Below are positions 9,868 through 22,109 of a DNA stretch of 64,000 bases, one piece after another. The position numbers were made by a program, and so were the translations under genes. Location: positions 558,001 through 622,000 of the forward strand of contig CANUEZ040000207.1 in the NCBI GenBank assembly GCA_948099385.1, given 5' to 3'. The number at the start of each line of letters is the position of its first letter. Positions within the stretch are counted from its first letter, which is position 1. This DNA is from Fasciola hepatica. Lineage: Eukaryota; Platyhelminthes; Trematoda; Plagiorchiida; Fasciolidae. A model generated the notes under the pieces. It worked only from the letters and a program-made list of their open reading frames with translations. It had not been told where the DNA came from and made no database searches.

Positions 9868-12440
9868 TATCTTTTGGTCATATGTTACACAATATTCATC
9901 AACAATGCTCGATCTTTACTGGGCAATTTTCCAGTACCGTCGGATTGTTTTGAGACGAAAGAATACTCCCAGCTCAGAGTAATGCTTCTGCAAGAAACCT
10001 GGCTCCAAAGTGACGTTGACGATGAGATCGTTACACTTGATGTTTTTACGGGATACCGCATGGATAGCCCTACATCACATCGCCAGCGAGGTGGCGGAGT
10101 TATCACGTATATAAACAATCGTTAAAGTAAACGGGTCAGAAATAATTTTAGCTATTACACGATCTTTATTAGCTGCTTGATACATTTTTGCAAACCCACG
10201 TTTTTGAGCACTTTTCGATTACTTCTGTGGATAAATGTACATATTCCCCCCAAACGTTCCGCGACAGATTACCTAGAATTTGTTGATTCAATCTCACAAA
10301 TTTTGGTAGATTATACTGATAACTCATTGAACATCGTAGCTGGTGATTTTATTCGTTCTGGTGTGAGCTTCATTTATCCGTTCGGTCTGACGAACATTTT
10401 CACATTTCCAACTAGAATTGAAGCAATTCTGGACTTTCTTTCAGTTAAAAAACCATGTCATTTTTCATTTCCCATCACTCTCACCTAGGCTCCTCTGACC
10501 ACGCAATAATCGGAACCTCACGCAAGATCTAGTCATACGAATCCTGCCCACTTCACGGGAGGCCACGGGAAATGGTTTCCAAGAAAAAAATTTATGCATT
10601 CTCAGACACGGACCTTTCGGTTTCCTGGGATCAAATCATGGGTTATTTAAATTTTCACTTCAATCTTTGCTACCCAGTTGAAACTTTGCATTTGCGCCCT
10701 GATCGTCTGTCACTTTTCAGTCTCAAGCAATTTATTCGCAAGAGGGAATGCGCCTTCAAAACGTCATAATCCTCCAGCTGTCATGATTCTAACAAAAATC
10801 AATAAAGACTGAGTTACGGTGCTTCCACTCCAACTGCGCGCGTACCCTCCTAACCAACAGAAGTCATTGCGATAAATGGGAACACTTGCAGGAATTAACT
10901 AGTGACTCATCCGCACTCAAATCTGATGCTTTTAACGTAGACGAGCTCAACAAATCATTCGACAGAGAAGAGGAACGTTTTCTTTCCCGCACTGCTTGAA
11001 AACAGCCTATCTAAGGAACATGCGTTTACCTACATCCCTATACTCTCTGATCCTTCGAACTAATATCTGAGGTAAAGATGATTTCGGACAGTTGGAGAAG
11101 AGTAGCTATCAATCCTAATCCCATGAAAATCTCTTTCTCCAAAGACGGAAATTTTTTGAACTTTCCAGATCCTGATCAGTTGACTCACCGACGGTCACAC
11201 TCCTTTTTCGATGCTCTCACCATCTTGACAAATTACATTCTGTCCGAACTTGACAGAAAGACCTAAGCGGTAAGAATACGTTCTCTAGACTACAGGGATG
11301 TAATAAACTGCGCCGACAGAAACAAGCTGTTTTCCCTTCTTTCTCTCTCTCTCTCTCTGGTGTTCAGCTTTCACTTATTTCTTTGATGTGAGATTACTTT
11401 CACAATCGTCAGTTTTTCACACAGCATAACGGAAGAAACCTCCTCTCTTGTTACAGATAGCCATGGAGTCCATCAGGCGTCAAGTTGTCTCCTTATTTCA
11501 ATTTCTACCTAAACTTCTACTACTCATGTACAGGAGATTACTCTTCTAATCAGATATGCGGATGATGTCATATTTGGCTGGCGGTATACCTGCAATCCTA
11601 CATTCTCTACTCTACTAAATGGCGTCACTGAAATTTCAAATTCGTCTCATGCTCACAACTTAGGTGTTAACCATGTCAAGCGTGGTGACATTGCAGTTTC
11701 TCTTTTTTAAGGCGGAAAGCAACCGAGTTTTCAAAACGACTGCGTTTCCACCTAAATAAACGGGGAACAACAGAACCATTTTGATTCAGTGAAATACCTC
11801 GGAGTGCTGGACCATAACTTGACTTGGTCAAAACATGTTGCTTTTATTTTTGCAAAACGAGAAGCCTGTTTTTCTATTTTCTATGCTTTAAGTTCCACTC
11901 CATGCCCACTCATCTTATCAAAAGCCTCGTATTCTCTTGTGTCCTACCTCGTTGCCTTTACGTTTCACCCGTCATTTTTCCCGGCCTGTTGTTGAAGAAC
12001 TTCGAGTCCGTTGGTAATACCCTGAAGCCTTCATGGTCCAACGGCAGCATACCCCGACGACACTTTATTCACTTTGTCAAATCCGAACAGAGCAAAGTTT
12101 GCCAAAAGTTGTCTACAGAGATTCTCATCGATTCTGCTCATCCTCTTCACAAAGACCTGATGAAATGCATATCCGTTTCTTGCACCTGTTCTCCGTACAA
12201 ACACATTTATCCACGCACTAGGATAAACAGCTGTGGATCCATCCCGACCTGGTCAGACATTTGCACAATGCGGCTTATATAATATCAGAACTAACAGGAC
12301 ATTTTGGAATTACACGAATCCTAACCACCCATTCCCCAGGGTTCCAATTTTTCGGGACGTGTACATGGTTATATGAAGGTTAAATATTCACCTCTCGGGG
12401 TGCATAAAGCAATTACTTGACTTGACTTGACTGACTTGAA
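9868..12440 (+). mobile_element. LINE-A (CR1/Jockey-like) copy, left arm
   Basis: A dead non-LTR retrotransposon. The endonuclease part is at 9,880-10,480 (LLQETWLQSDVDDEIVTLD, then RGGGVITYINN). The reverse transcriptase follows; its catalytic YADD is intact at 11,555-11,566 within IRYADDVIFGW, followed by VKYLGV and the C-terminal region to about 12,290. Many frameshifts and stops break the frame. The 3' end has a ttgacttgacttgact-type pentamer tail at 12,413-12,437. The part up to 11,870 has a partner in the right arm; the last 570 bases do not. Confidence 0.85.
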
Positions 12441-15400
12441 TGTGGTTTCAATGTTTCTATTATTTCTAATGTGAAATTATCTGCGACTGCAGAAATGCCA
12501 TTTGATGAGCGAGGTAGCGAAATATAGAAATTCGTTGTGATAATCGATCAAAATTTGCCTAGGAATCGTGGTTTTATTTTCATAGATAAACGAGCAATCT
12601 GTCTGATAATATATGAAAATAATGCTTCTGAACTCTTGCGGCAGGATATTTTAATGTAAATAAATTGTCTGCTTCTGCAGTTCCGATCTTGATAACAGTG
12701 GTCAACCCGGTAGACGTGGAATTTTTCGAGTTCGATAGGCGAACCATCAGTTTCATGATTCAGCCACGTCTCCTACAGTATTTTGATTTCTAATGTAGCG
12801 AGTTCGGACAGCTTTGCGAAATTCACCAAATCTGTAATCTTTCCCGACAGAGAAAGCACCCTGATTGAGTGGGTGATGGGTTTTGATATATTTTTGTGGT
12901 CTGAATGACCTAAATTCACCTGTCAGCCAACTTGATGCATTCTAGTAATGCCACATTGTTTACGGCTCTGTGTTATGCTACCGCTAGACAGTTGGTGGGA
13001 TAATTTCCCAATAAATCTGAAGTCACGTGATAACACTGAAAGTCTGAGTTATTATGAGAACTTCGGGAAGTGGGTGAACATAACAGCTGCATAACGAGAT
13101 GGATTTAAACGATGATTCCAACCGGACGAGTGCGCATAATGGTTAAATCATCAGTGAGCACAAAAGCACGGCCTGATCGGAAGGATCCGCCAGTTGTCGC
13201 TAGTTTGATCTGTGTTTCTGCTTCAAGATGAGCATATTCACAATAACACACTGTGCATTTTATTATCTATTTTTGAGAAATTCAGAAAACCACAATGCTT
13301 GAATAATGCACATTTTTTTGCACCAGTCTGCAATCAACAGCACAGATTCGAAGATTCGAAGCACGTTGCATGAAGTCAATGAAACACAATGCCACTGAAA
13401 CCAAACAGTTTACAAGTTAACTCATTAGACAAATAAGCAACACTCTGGTGGGGGGAGAAGAGGTCCTCAGTCGGCAACAACCGTTCGACCACTTTCTGCT
13501 GACATCTCCTACTTCTCCTCGATCACCAAGGATGCCATATCTAAAAGACAAGAGAAAGAATACAAACGACTTGTGGCACTTGGTTCAGCTTCTTCCAGTA
13601 CACAAGATTTATTGTAATAGTGTTGGATGTGCCGATCAAAGTCAGTGTTGTATGCTAAAAGATACTCGGCTTGAATAAGCATCGTCAAGATTTTCAATGG
13701 TGGAACTGCTCTTTCAGGAGAAAATCGTATGTGAATTTGGTTTCAGACATTCGCTCAGATTCTGGGGTATGTCTTTATTCTGTTGGCTACCAGAAGGTGG
13801 TAACCAAATTCCCCAGTACTATGTTACATACAAGATTTTTTTATTTTACACTATCGTCAATGGACTACTGCGGAACGTTGTTTTCTGTAATTCTGCTTCA
13901 AAGGTATTTTTCGGTTTCAGCTGAATTACTTCACTACCTGTATTGATATATTATCTGTAGAGTACCCTAATAACTTCACGGCTGCGTTTCTTTTAAAGTT
14001 ACAGTTAGAACCAAAATTGTCTCAACAACGACTTCTATTCCAATTTACCAATCTAATTCTCAAATATTGACGGATTTGAACGAGATCCGGTCCGAACCGT
14101 ACCTCCATCTCACAAGCCTTTAGTTTAAAGCACATGAAGTTGGCTGTATTCTCAATATATACACATATATAGTGGTGGAAGATCCATATCATAACCAATG
14201 AGTCATCAAACAGTCTGACTGCTAAGCCTGCCTTTGAGAATCACAGAAGCACCTTCCTGGCTACCAAATGAGTCGGGTGATTTCTTATACAGGTAGAATT
14301 CCAGGTTTTACTACTGGGAACATTGTCAGTAGCCAAAAATTCATGTAACAACCATAGTGCTCGTGATCAAGGGATAAATTGCAACTTTGTTTACTGAATG
14401 CGCTTGTCACACATGTCTTCCAAATGGATGAATACGTTTGTCGAAATGGCCAAATGTTGGTAGGGCATACTAGGTCACGAAGTGCACTGGATGGATGTAA
14501 TGTAAAGACTCATCTGGCTTGGAACCATCTCAATTTACTAATATATAAAATGCAATGTGAATACGATGCATGGTGGTCTTATCCAAATTCTGACTCGCAC
14601 CTTGGTCCAACTGCTATCCACAGCCGGCTCTCCCGATTGGTTAGTCTCGTAATAAACGATTTTTGTCCATTAGGTCCAACGACAGTTGAAAATTGATTGG
14701 CCTGTCAGACCTATTAGTTCACACCTGTCTTCTCTCCGCTTCAAACTGGGCCAAGATGTGCTGGCTGCTCGCTAATCTATCATACCATCTTCTAAGCAAA
14801 CCAAGTCGTCTAATGGCGACGTGCCAGCCCCTTCGAAAAAATAAAAAGAATTATAGTCACATACTGGAAGTACCCTATTTCCGCTCGGCATGCCCCATCT
14901 TTCCCAACCAACTTCATTAGTAATTCTGGAGTTTTTTGATGGTGAACCGCTTCCCTTCGGTTATCCTATGTAAGTGTATGATGATTCACACACCATCTGA
15001 CCTTAGTACTGTAACGTAGAAGTGTGGAAGCATTGAAATTCCATTTTAAGTTACGGTATAACACATAAACACGACACTGAAAAATCGGCCAAATAAAATG
15101 ACTTCGTATATACGTCATCTAATTCTTTCTAACAGCAAATTGCTAAACACTTCTGTTGAATATGTTGGGAGCGTGTTTTAGGGCCACTTTTCAAACTATG
15201 GATTCATTCAAAGCTCACTTTTACCACAGAAGTCTGATCCAGTTGGTCGCCCATCTAGTTTATTAGTATGATGTATAAACTATTTTTCGGGATGTATCCA
15301 TTGGAAGGTTTCTGCCGGCAATTGGTCCAGCTTTTTTAATAAATAAATCTGGAGCTCTCCATCCTGTTTTGCTTTCACCCTTTTTCAGTATTTAAGCCAG

Positions 15401-16390
15401 CATCCTCTCCTTTGACTTGTTTGGAACAGTCATTACATATACTGATGTCGTAACTACTTGTTATATTGTATCAACAAAAGGGGACTTCTATAATTCATCT
15501 TCTAATCTTTAGACCACTGTGAATTTTTGGAGACAGAGTGATCTCTCCCATGACCCTAGGATTGACGTTAACACTGAGTAGTCCATTTTGTCTATTGTCT
15601 GGGCGAATTAAGTCGCATTCGTATTCCAGTTGGAAAGCTAGCGCCATTCTGCGTTTCCCTTATTTGTATATTTCCCCTTTTTATTGATGCTTTCTCACTA
15701 AAGTAGGTATTTTTATCTCCCGTAAAACTTTTCATACTATGGAAGTAGCATTTTGGTTTCACTACGTATGATGTCTTTCAAACCGTGATCTGAACTGATC
15801 AACACAATAGTGATTTGCATGTTACTACTTGCGAAAAACGTGACGGTTTCATGTGGATTTGGGTATGGTTCACCAGAAGCAAACCATCTTCCCTTCATGT
15901 TGAAATGAGAAAGTTACGTCCATTCTAATATGATGCTGTGATTTCCTTCCTCGCCGATCAATGATAGGTGTCGCGAGACTTGTCTAATGTTAGCGAGTCT
16001 TGTCCAACTTATCGCATCGTTCCAGTCTTCAGCGTGCACCGTTCACCAGACCTCACCGTTCGCATCACCGATGCAGGTGAATCAGTCAAAACCGCACTAA
16101 TTCACACATTTGAGTTCAATTCCTAACAGGTTCCGCGATGTTACTCACTTGCGTCGTGGTGCATTTATATCCACCGCAGACGATGACATTTTGACTGAGT
16201 TCATTTGTGGTCACTGACGCGGGCTTCAGTCAACGCGTGCAGTGCAATTGTCGATTCGGGCTATAATTTCGTTGGGATCATTTTGTCAGTGGGCCTGGGT
16301 TTTTCTTCTCCTTTTTTCCGAATTCCTGACTTTCAGCTGCCTGCATGTTTGTTCAGAATATTGGGCAGGACAGCAGTTTACTTTGATTTT
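12441..16390. other. No recognised gene
   Basis: Mixed AT-rich sequence. Short frames at 13,509-13,697 (minus), 13,448-13,946 and 14,379-14,920 (plus) have no recognisable motif or convincing splice borders. Some of 15,900-16,390 may be the eroded 5' part of the LINE that becomes recognisable further on. Confidence 0.4.
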
Positions 16391-18100
16391 TGACTAACTC
16401 AGTGTTTCCAGTTTTCTTTGAGCACGCTTCGTGGATTCCCGACTCTGAAATGAGACCCCGCACTCCTGCTCGTGTCAATAACAATCTCTTGGAAAAAGCT
16501 GCCTTCCTTTACACTAAAGTCATGCGATCTTACAGACCAATAACAAAAATGATTGTACACCGTCTATGGTAACCAGATTTCACCCCCTGAATGGCTTTTG
16601 ATCAGATAATATAAAAACACTCCAACAAGAAATCAGAAGAAACCCTCGGAGCCGATATCCATCACACACACACACAGTTCGTTCCAGGATCAAGAGAGGT
16701 CCATTCTATGCTTTACGCACCCAAAGGTGAATATCCAGCTGTTGCATAACCACTGCACAGATGATGTGTAAATTCTAGTGCGAGCAATCAGGTGTTTGTA
16801 CTGCGACTGAATTCTTCTACGAACTTTCCAAAAGAACCCTGACAGTTGGTCTATAAATCGAACAGGTTCACTGTGGATGCTATCGCTTTCCTAGTTCACC
16901 ATGCAACAAAATCCTTCGATGGATCAGCGAAGTCTGTGTGATGCACTTTTGAAGACAACTCGTTCGGTTTTTATTCTATTCCGCGACCTCTCCTCCTCCG
17001 TAAACTGGAAGCTTTCGGCTGTCCCTCACCTTAACTAGCATGGTTGTCTGAGTATTTTACCTGCAGATTTCAGTGCACACGATTAGGTTTTTTAACATCT
17101 AAACACTTGGTGAACAATTCGGGAATGCTTCAGGAAGCTGTACTTTCCCCTTAGTTATTTTCCACCCATCCCGTTCTTCTCCACATCTGTTTAAGTACAC
17201 CGATAATGTGGCCCTTCATCAATCTGCTTCTGTAACCAGGGACTTCAAAGACTTTTCCGAATATCTGTCCCATTGGGTGTCAGAACCGAGATTGGTTCGG
17301 AGTGTATCACTCCAGGTTCATTTGATTGTAAAAACAGTCTAGGAAAAGGTTACCATGGTAACCGAAACGTCGACAACCTACCAACGATTTCGACAACGCT
17401 GTGTTATTGAGCGATAAAACTCTACCACGATCTGTCCCATAATTATGATTTCTTCGTTAGACTCGGTTTACCTTTAAATTTGTCCAAATTCTTTGAATGC
17501 ATACTTACCATTCCTCAATCGGCTTATCCTTGTGATCCAGCTGTCATTTCCACGGAACCACCAGCTCGAGTGTGTTTTGACAAATACTCAGAAATTACCA
17601 TCGATGCAAATGTGAAGAGGTCATCTCACATTCCAAACGATGTGAAAAACCTACGTGGGCTACCTTAACCGATCCGAAATCTCAGGCGTTTCAACGTTGA
17701 ACAGAGTTATTCTCTTTTTATTTATCAATATATTTTCTGTCCTTATTTACTGTTCCGTGGTTATTTTCTGGCCTGTTGAAGAAAGATTTTAAAGTTCTTC
17801 AACGAGGTCTATTTGTTACTGGTCGAGTATCTTTTATACCCGCACCCGAAAATCTGCTAAGCTGTGTGAACTACACCTGACCGCATGTGAAATGTTTGCT
17901 CACAAAATCCTTGCAGATTGCTCTAACATTTTACACAGTGATGTGCCATAATGTAACCCTCTCACTTCTTAATGTTCTTCCTTTCGATCCATTCCCTCTC
18001 GTATTACCATCTACAAGAACTTTACCTTTCCATATTTAGCCCGATTCCTCACAAACCGGGCACGATTATCGGCAGAATTTAGTGGGAATTTTGATGTCAT
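16390..18100 (+). mobile_element. LINE-C (CR1-like) fragment with reverse transcriptase
   Basis: The plus strand reads through broken frames with RT motifs in order: TVDAIAFLVHHATKSFD, then SIPRPLLLRKLEAFG, then CFQC-like TCRFQCTRLG and LTSKHLVNNSG, then a YADD-like YTDNVALHQS (catalytic Ala and Asp altered to Thr and Asn). The C-terminal HKILADCSNILHS and FPYLARFLTNR follow near 17,900-18,050. This order is typical of CR1-clade LINE ORF2. It is multiply frameshifted and dead. Confidence 0.75.
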
Positions 18101-18109
18101 CTTTTGTTT

Positions 18110-18900
18110 TTCATCTTATCGTTTCCATTAGGTGCAAACTGTAAATCTTTCTTGACTGAAATGCGGATATCTGTTTATGCAAAAGTCTGAACAGATTACC
18201 ACATGCAAATACAAAGAAGATCGGGATGAAGGGGTTGAGTGCTGTCATTGAAGATCGTACGAGAGAAAGCCAGACAAGCGTTGTGCTGTTAGGTCTCGAT
18301 AAAGTGGATGAGCAGATCGCTAGTGATGCCACTGGGTTGAGATAAAGGTTGAAGAAACCTGACGATAATCCTAAAATCCTTGTCAATCATTCCGAGGAAT
18401 ATGAGAGGAAAGGCATAGAACCAGTGGAAAGATGCATCGAAGTACAAAACATTTAACCAAGTGAAATGCGGTAAAAAAAAGGCTCGTACCTCACCAGTTA
18501 GAAGCTGAGTCATCGAACTTTCATAAAGGCACCTGGGATGTGATCTGTCCAAGTAAGGTCACGGCTGATAGTTACACCGAGGTACTTGACAGGGGGCGCA
18601 CATTTTATCGGTTCTCCAAGGATGACAATGTTAGGATAGGATACCATCAAGTTGAAGTACTGATAGATTTTTTGGGGATCAAACAGTGTATCAAACAACT
18701 CTGAGTGATTCGTCCTTAGATTTGGACCGGAAGGCCAGTTGACGAGCTCAGCTGCTCTTTGTTGTAAAATGGGAAAAGCGGAGCTCCTAGAGTTGGGCAT
18801 TCCAAAAATCATACCATCGGCGTATTTAACAAGGAGACAATCGTCATCGCCTTTACCATCGAGGTGGTTGAAAGTTGAACCAATGAAGCAAGCTTTGTCA
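18110..18900 (-). mobile_element. LINE-A family fragment (RT, minus strand)
   Basis: On the minus strand: LLVKYADGMIFG (YADD altered to YADG), then ELVNWPSGPNLRTNHSE, ILGEPIK, VKYLGVTISRDLTWTDHI, and after a frameshift a C-terminal region ending near TQPLHPDLL. The latter matches the LINE-A C-terminus at 11,900-12,200 (AHPLHKDLM). The frame is broken and both ends are truncated. Confidence 0.75.
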
Positions 18901-18939
18901 ATTATGTCCTAAGCAATTGTCACAAGTTTCAACTACTTG

Positions 18940-19330
18940 ATCATTGCCTAAAAAGTTGGCGAAATTGACATGTTTCGTCCATAATCGGCAGTACAATCAA
19001 CTGGGTTTGATTTTGCTGCAAGAAACCCGGATCAACACTGATGTTGCTGATGAAATGATAACTCTGGGTGATTTCAATTCCTCTCGCATCAACCGCCCGG
19101 CTCCGTAACGTAAACGTTGCGGAATAGTTATCACTTCTATAATCGAACGATGATGTATACCGACAAAAATTGTTTGTACGTATTTCATATCTTACATCAG
19201 CACCTTTGTGATAGAGTGCAAGTCTAAACACCTCAGTAACCACACGTCTGCCATTGTTGGTAACGTACATTTCCCCAACTTGTCCTCACTTTGAGCTCCA
19301 TTTCATTCGACTCTAATCCATGGAATGTTT
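18940..19330 (+). mobile_element. LINE-A family endonuclease fragment
   Basis: The plus strand reads NRQYNQLGLILLQETRINTD, then ADEMITLGDF and CGIVITSI, matching the LINE-A endonuclease at 9,960-10,125 (LRVMLLQETWLQSDVDDEIV). It is a short, stop-containing fragment lying next to the minus-strand RT fragment, in the opposite orientation. Confidence 0.7.
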
Positions 19331-20412
19331 ACCATTCAGGCTTGTACAGTAGGTATATACAAGCCGTAGATGAATGCGCCTCGGCGTTTGGTGTTGCTTG
19401 GACCATGGCGCATGTATCTCAACTGAAATTTTGCTCTTGGTCATAAATTGAACGGAAATTAATTAATTGTCACGTCAAGTGGACAGGTAGCAGGGACGGG
19501 AAAAATGCCCTGGTTATTGATGTGACTAGCTTCCAGATTCCCATTAGTGATATAATTGAAAGAACCAATAAAGAAATTTTACTTCCTATCACAATATACC
19601 AGGGAAAGAGACTTCGAGGAAGACGGAGATGACGGGTAGCTCCCCTCCGGGTCGGCAATCATAGAGAGCTCCGTATCGACCGAAGAATACTATGTGGATT
19701 TTTTATGGAGCCCCGAATCGAAAATCTCTTCTTATTGCCTAAATATACAATATTTTATTGAAAAACCGATCATCGTCGCTTTACGCAACGATTTCGAATC
19801 CGAGACTCTATCTATTTTAGATCTCAATACAAAATCATGTGGAAACATCTACATGTACATTACTGATGCGATGCACACACCCCATGTAAACACACTAGCT
19901 TGGTCCTAACTAAACAAAAAAATCCAGCTCACACTTGGTCCAAGGATAAATAATGTCAGTTGTCAGCTGATTTACACGTAATTGGCGGATGCAGTGGTTC
20001 ATGTGATTAGTGATTCTGGTTAGTCCGTTATGCTTCGTGCTTCACGAGGCCTAAACAACTCCGGAAACGCCCATGGTTTGAATCACATCATTTCATAGTC
20101 TCATGAATTGTAAGTAATAAAACCCCGCTGCATGGAGTGAGACCATAAGATGGTGCGCACGAAATAGGCTGGAATGTAGAGTAATCGACAAATTGATGCG
20201 GGACTCTTGGATTGAATAACATGTTCAGTAAGTGAAAAACTTGTGTGCGTATGCCCGTGTGTTCGTGCCCGATCCTATTTGTTCACTGTTTTCATGCGAT
20301 TTTTATTGTTATCGAAGTAAGAAATGGGACAATAATTTCAGAACTTGAAAACTGAACAGAATCGGTCAACTGGGGACAGTCCACTGAAACAAATGAACAG
20401 GAGTGGATCAAG
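19331..20412. other. No recognised gene
   Basis: About 1.1 kb without a supported feature. Short frames at 19,470-19,658 (minus) and 19,694-19,909 (plus) show no known motif. A tRNA B-box-like ggtttgaatcac near 20,075 is too weak to call. Confidence 0.4.
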
Positions 20413-20749
20413 TCACAATAAATCATGAGATATCTTGAGCCAACATGTCCCGACTACGCTCAGTTGTATCCAGATAGACGCATAGCACATGGGTGATGCA
20501 CATTTGGTGCTTGCATTGTTTATTGCCACTAAAGTGGTTGGTGCTTCACTGTATGGTTTTGTCGTGGTTGCCAGTTTCGTAGTCTCCACAGCAGTAGTTG
20601 TATTCGTGGTGTTAATCAATGCACTCGATCTTTTTATCGTTGTCGTTTTTGTGTTAGTGGTGATGGTGGCCTCCGTTGTCGTTTTTACCGGTGGTGGACA
20701 TTGGCCGTTCTTGTCCACTTCGTAAGGACGTCCTCCTTCAATGCTTCGC
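20413..20749 (-). CDS. CAP gene last exon with Thr-rich tail
   Basis: An acceptor (gattttcccag) precedes a 337-base exon on the minus strand. It starts in the segment that follows the second CAP signature: IEGGRPYEVDKNGQCPPP resembles the G..PY..G..C end of CAP domains. About 65 residues very rich in Thr, with Ala, Asn and Lys, follow (for example KTTTEATITTNTKTTTI); such stalks are usually O-glycosylated. Then comes CASPMCYASIWIQLS, a Cys pair and a moderately hydrophobic end, up to a TGA stop. A Thr-rich stalk on a CAP protein is unusual. Assignment to this gene rests on the motif, strand and order. Confidence 0.5.
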
Positions 20750-21850
20750 CTGGGAAAATCCAGCAAGATAAAGCATAATCAGGGGAACTGCAGGATCTGA
20801 TTATTTTTTCACTTCTACGAAATTCAAATAGAAAGACTGATTGTGGATACTTGCTATTGTGTGCTTGACTGATATATATCAATAAGGATCATGATATATC
20901 TTTATCACTCCAAATTACTAGGTAATAACTAAATTGCCGGAATGACCTAGGTAACGGGTAACATGCCAAATGTTTCAATGACCGCAAACCACGGTAAGAC
21001 ATCGTTAGGATAGGTGAGAGACAATATGTGACGCAGCTTGTCGATCAGGCCTAGAGGTTAGAGCAACATCAGACATCAGGTTATCTGAGGGAGCTAGAAT
21101 TCACCCATTTACAAGCAGACCCGTCAAAGATGTTTTTCAAACGGCGGAAACCAGTGGTCTTCAAAGGAAGGGGACAAACAACGAGCAGCTCAGTAGCATT
21201 GAACAATATACGAACCGCCCATATTTATGTACTAATTGGTGGTGTTTGTCTTGAATAACTTTCATTATTGAATTCACATGTGAAATCAAAATTGTCTCCA
21301 GGTCATTACATATCTAAAGGGGTTACGTTTTGTACGGGATGGTTTGCAGATTGATATTACAAACATGTATAACTCGAAAGGTCTCCAAATTCCATTCACG
21401 GTACACAATTGATGGGGGAAAATTGAACCCAACAGAATAGTTCATTGGAATCGGATAATGTACCATGAATCAATTTACGCTGGATCGTAATTGCACATTA
21501 TCAAATCTAAGATCATATTGCCAGAAAAGCACATTTTTTGGGGCATCCTATTGCCTTCGATTTGGCCCAAACCATCTGTTCAAAGACAGTGACGAGAAGA
21601 ATTTCTTGTGTGTGTGTATGTGTGTCTGGGCATGAGATAATCCGGATTTTATTGAGTTCGTATACTTTATTTTCGACACATAAAGCGCACGGAGTGTTTA
21701 ATTACTAAGAGAATGACGGCATTGGTTTATGTCAACACAAGTGAATTGGAAGTGATAAGGCAATTTTTCCGAGTTGTCCGATTATACATGTTCCAATGAA
21801 TGTTGGTTGTTGGAATCCGGTCGTGATAAGGAAGTTTTCTTTTCGATGCC

Positions 21851-22001
21851 TGGTATTTGAAACAGATAATTTCCAAACGCTCGTGGACACCCAATCGACC
21901 TCGTGACACATTATTACGCGACATACTTATTGGCCATATTTTGTTATAAACATGGGCATGAGTGTTGCGGAACAGCCGTGGCTCATAGTCCCAAACGACA
22001 A
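21851..22001 (-). pseudogene. Degenerate CAP exon 4 (best guess)
   Basis: After an acceptor-like ataatgggacag, one frame reads VVWDYEP, as in the CAP motif that follows GHYTQ, while the next frame reads GCSATL, as in the GC...C part of the same motif. A one-base shift would connect them. Further on comes LEIICFKYQ, which resembles the VC.Y of the second CAP signature. It sits between CAP exons 3 and 5 on the same strand. The long open frame 22,107-21,727 also looks somewhat like an ephrin ectodomain (EIIC..Y, then NC.ITSNS), so this call is tentative. Confidence 0.35.
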
Positions 22002-22109
22002 CTGTCCCATTATGGAGAACCAGAAACCTGACCCGCAGACTTGGAGCAGTATAGAACTGCATGAGGAATATTTCGAAAGGCCACGAAGGTGTGTTAACAA
22101 ACCCCATTA

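Larger units (their letters stand above)
1096..11870. repeat. Left arm of a ~10.8 kb imperfect inverted duplication
   Basis: Its reverse complement aligns collinearly, with indels, to 39,815-50,740. Anchors checked by eye: 1,100-1,515 with 50,386-50,760; 1,846 with 49,757 (the same splice donor); 2,200 with 49,580; 3,300-3,415 with 47,365-47,480; the CAT/GAT-rich block at 5.1-5.4 kb with 45.4-45.7 kb; 5,618 with 44,879; 6,543-7,289 with 43,220-43,935; 9.5 kb with 42.0 kb; 11,860 with 39,825. In good stretches roughly four bases in five agree. A 1.3 kb piece (about 7,300-8,640) has no partner in the right arm. Confidence 0.9.

Noticed and set aside
20030..21110. Weak tRNA-like pieces near 20,075 and 21,050
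   Set aside because: Single B-box-like or A-box-like matches without a partner at the right distance.
21727..22107. Ephrin ectodomain exon
   Set aside because: LEIICFKYQ and NCLITSNS resemble ephrins, but the position between CAP exons 3 and 5 and the VVW and GC motifs split over two frames favour a degenerate CAP exon. The ephrin reading is kept only as an alternative.
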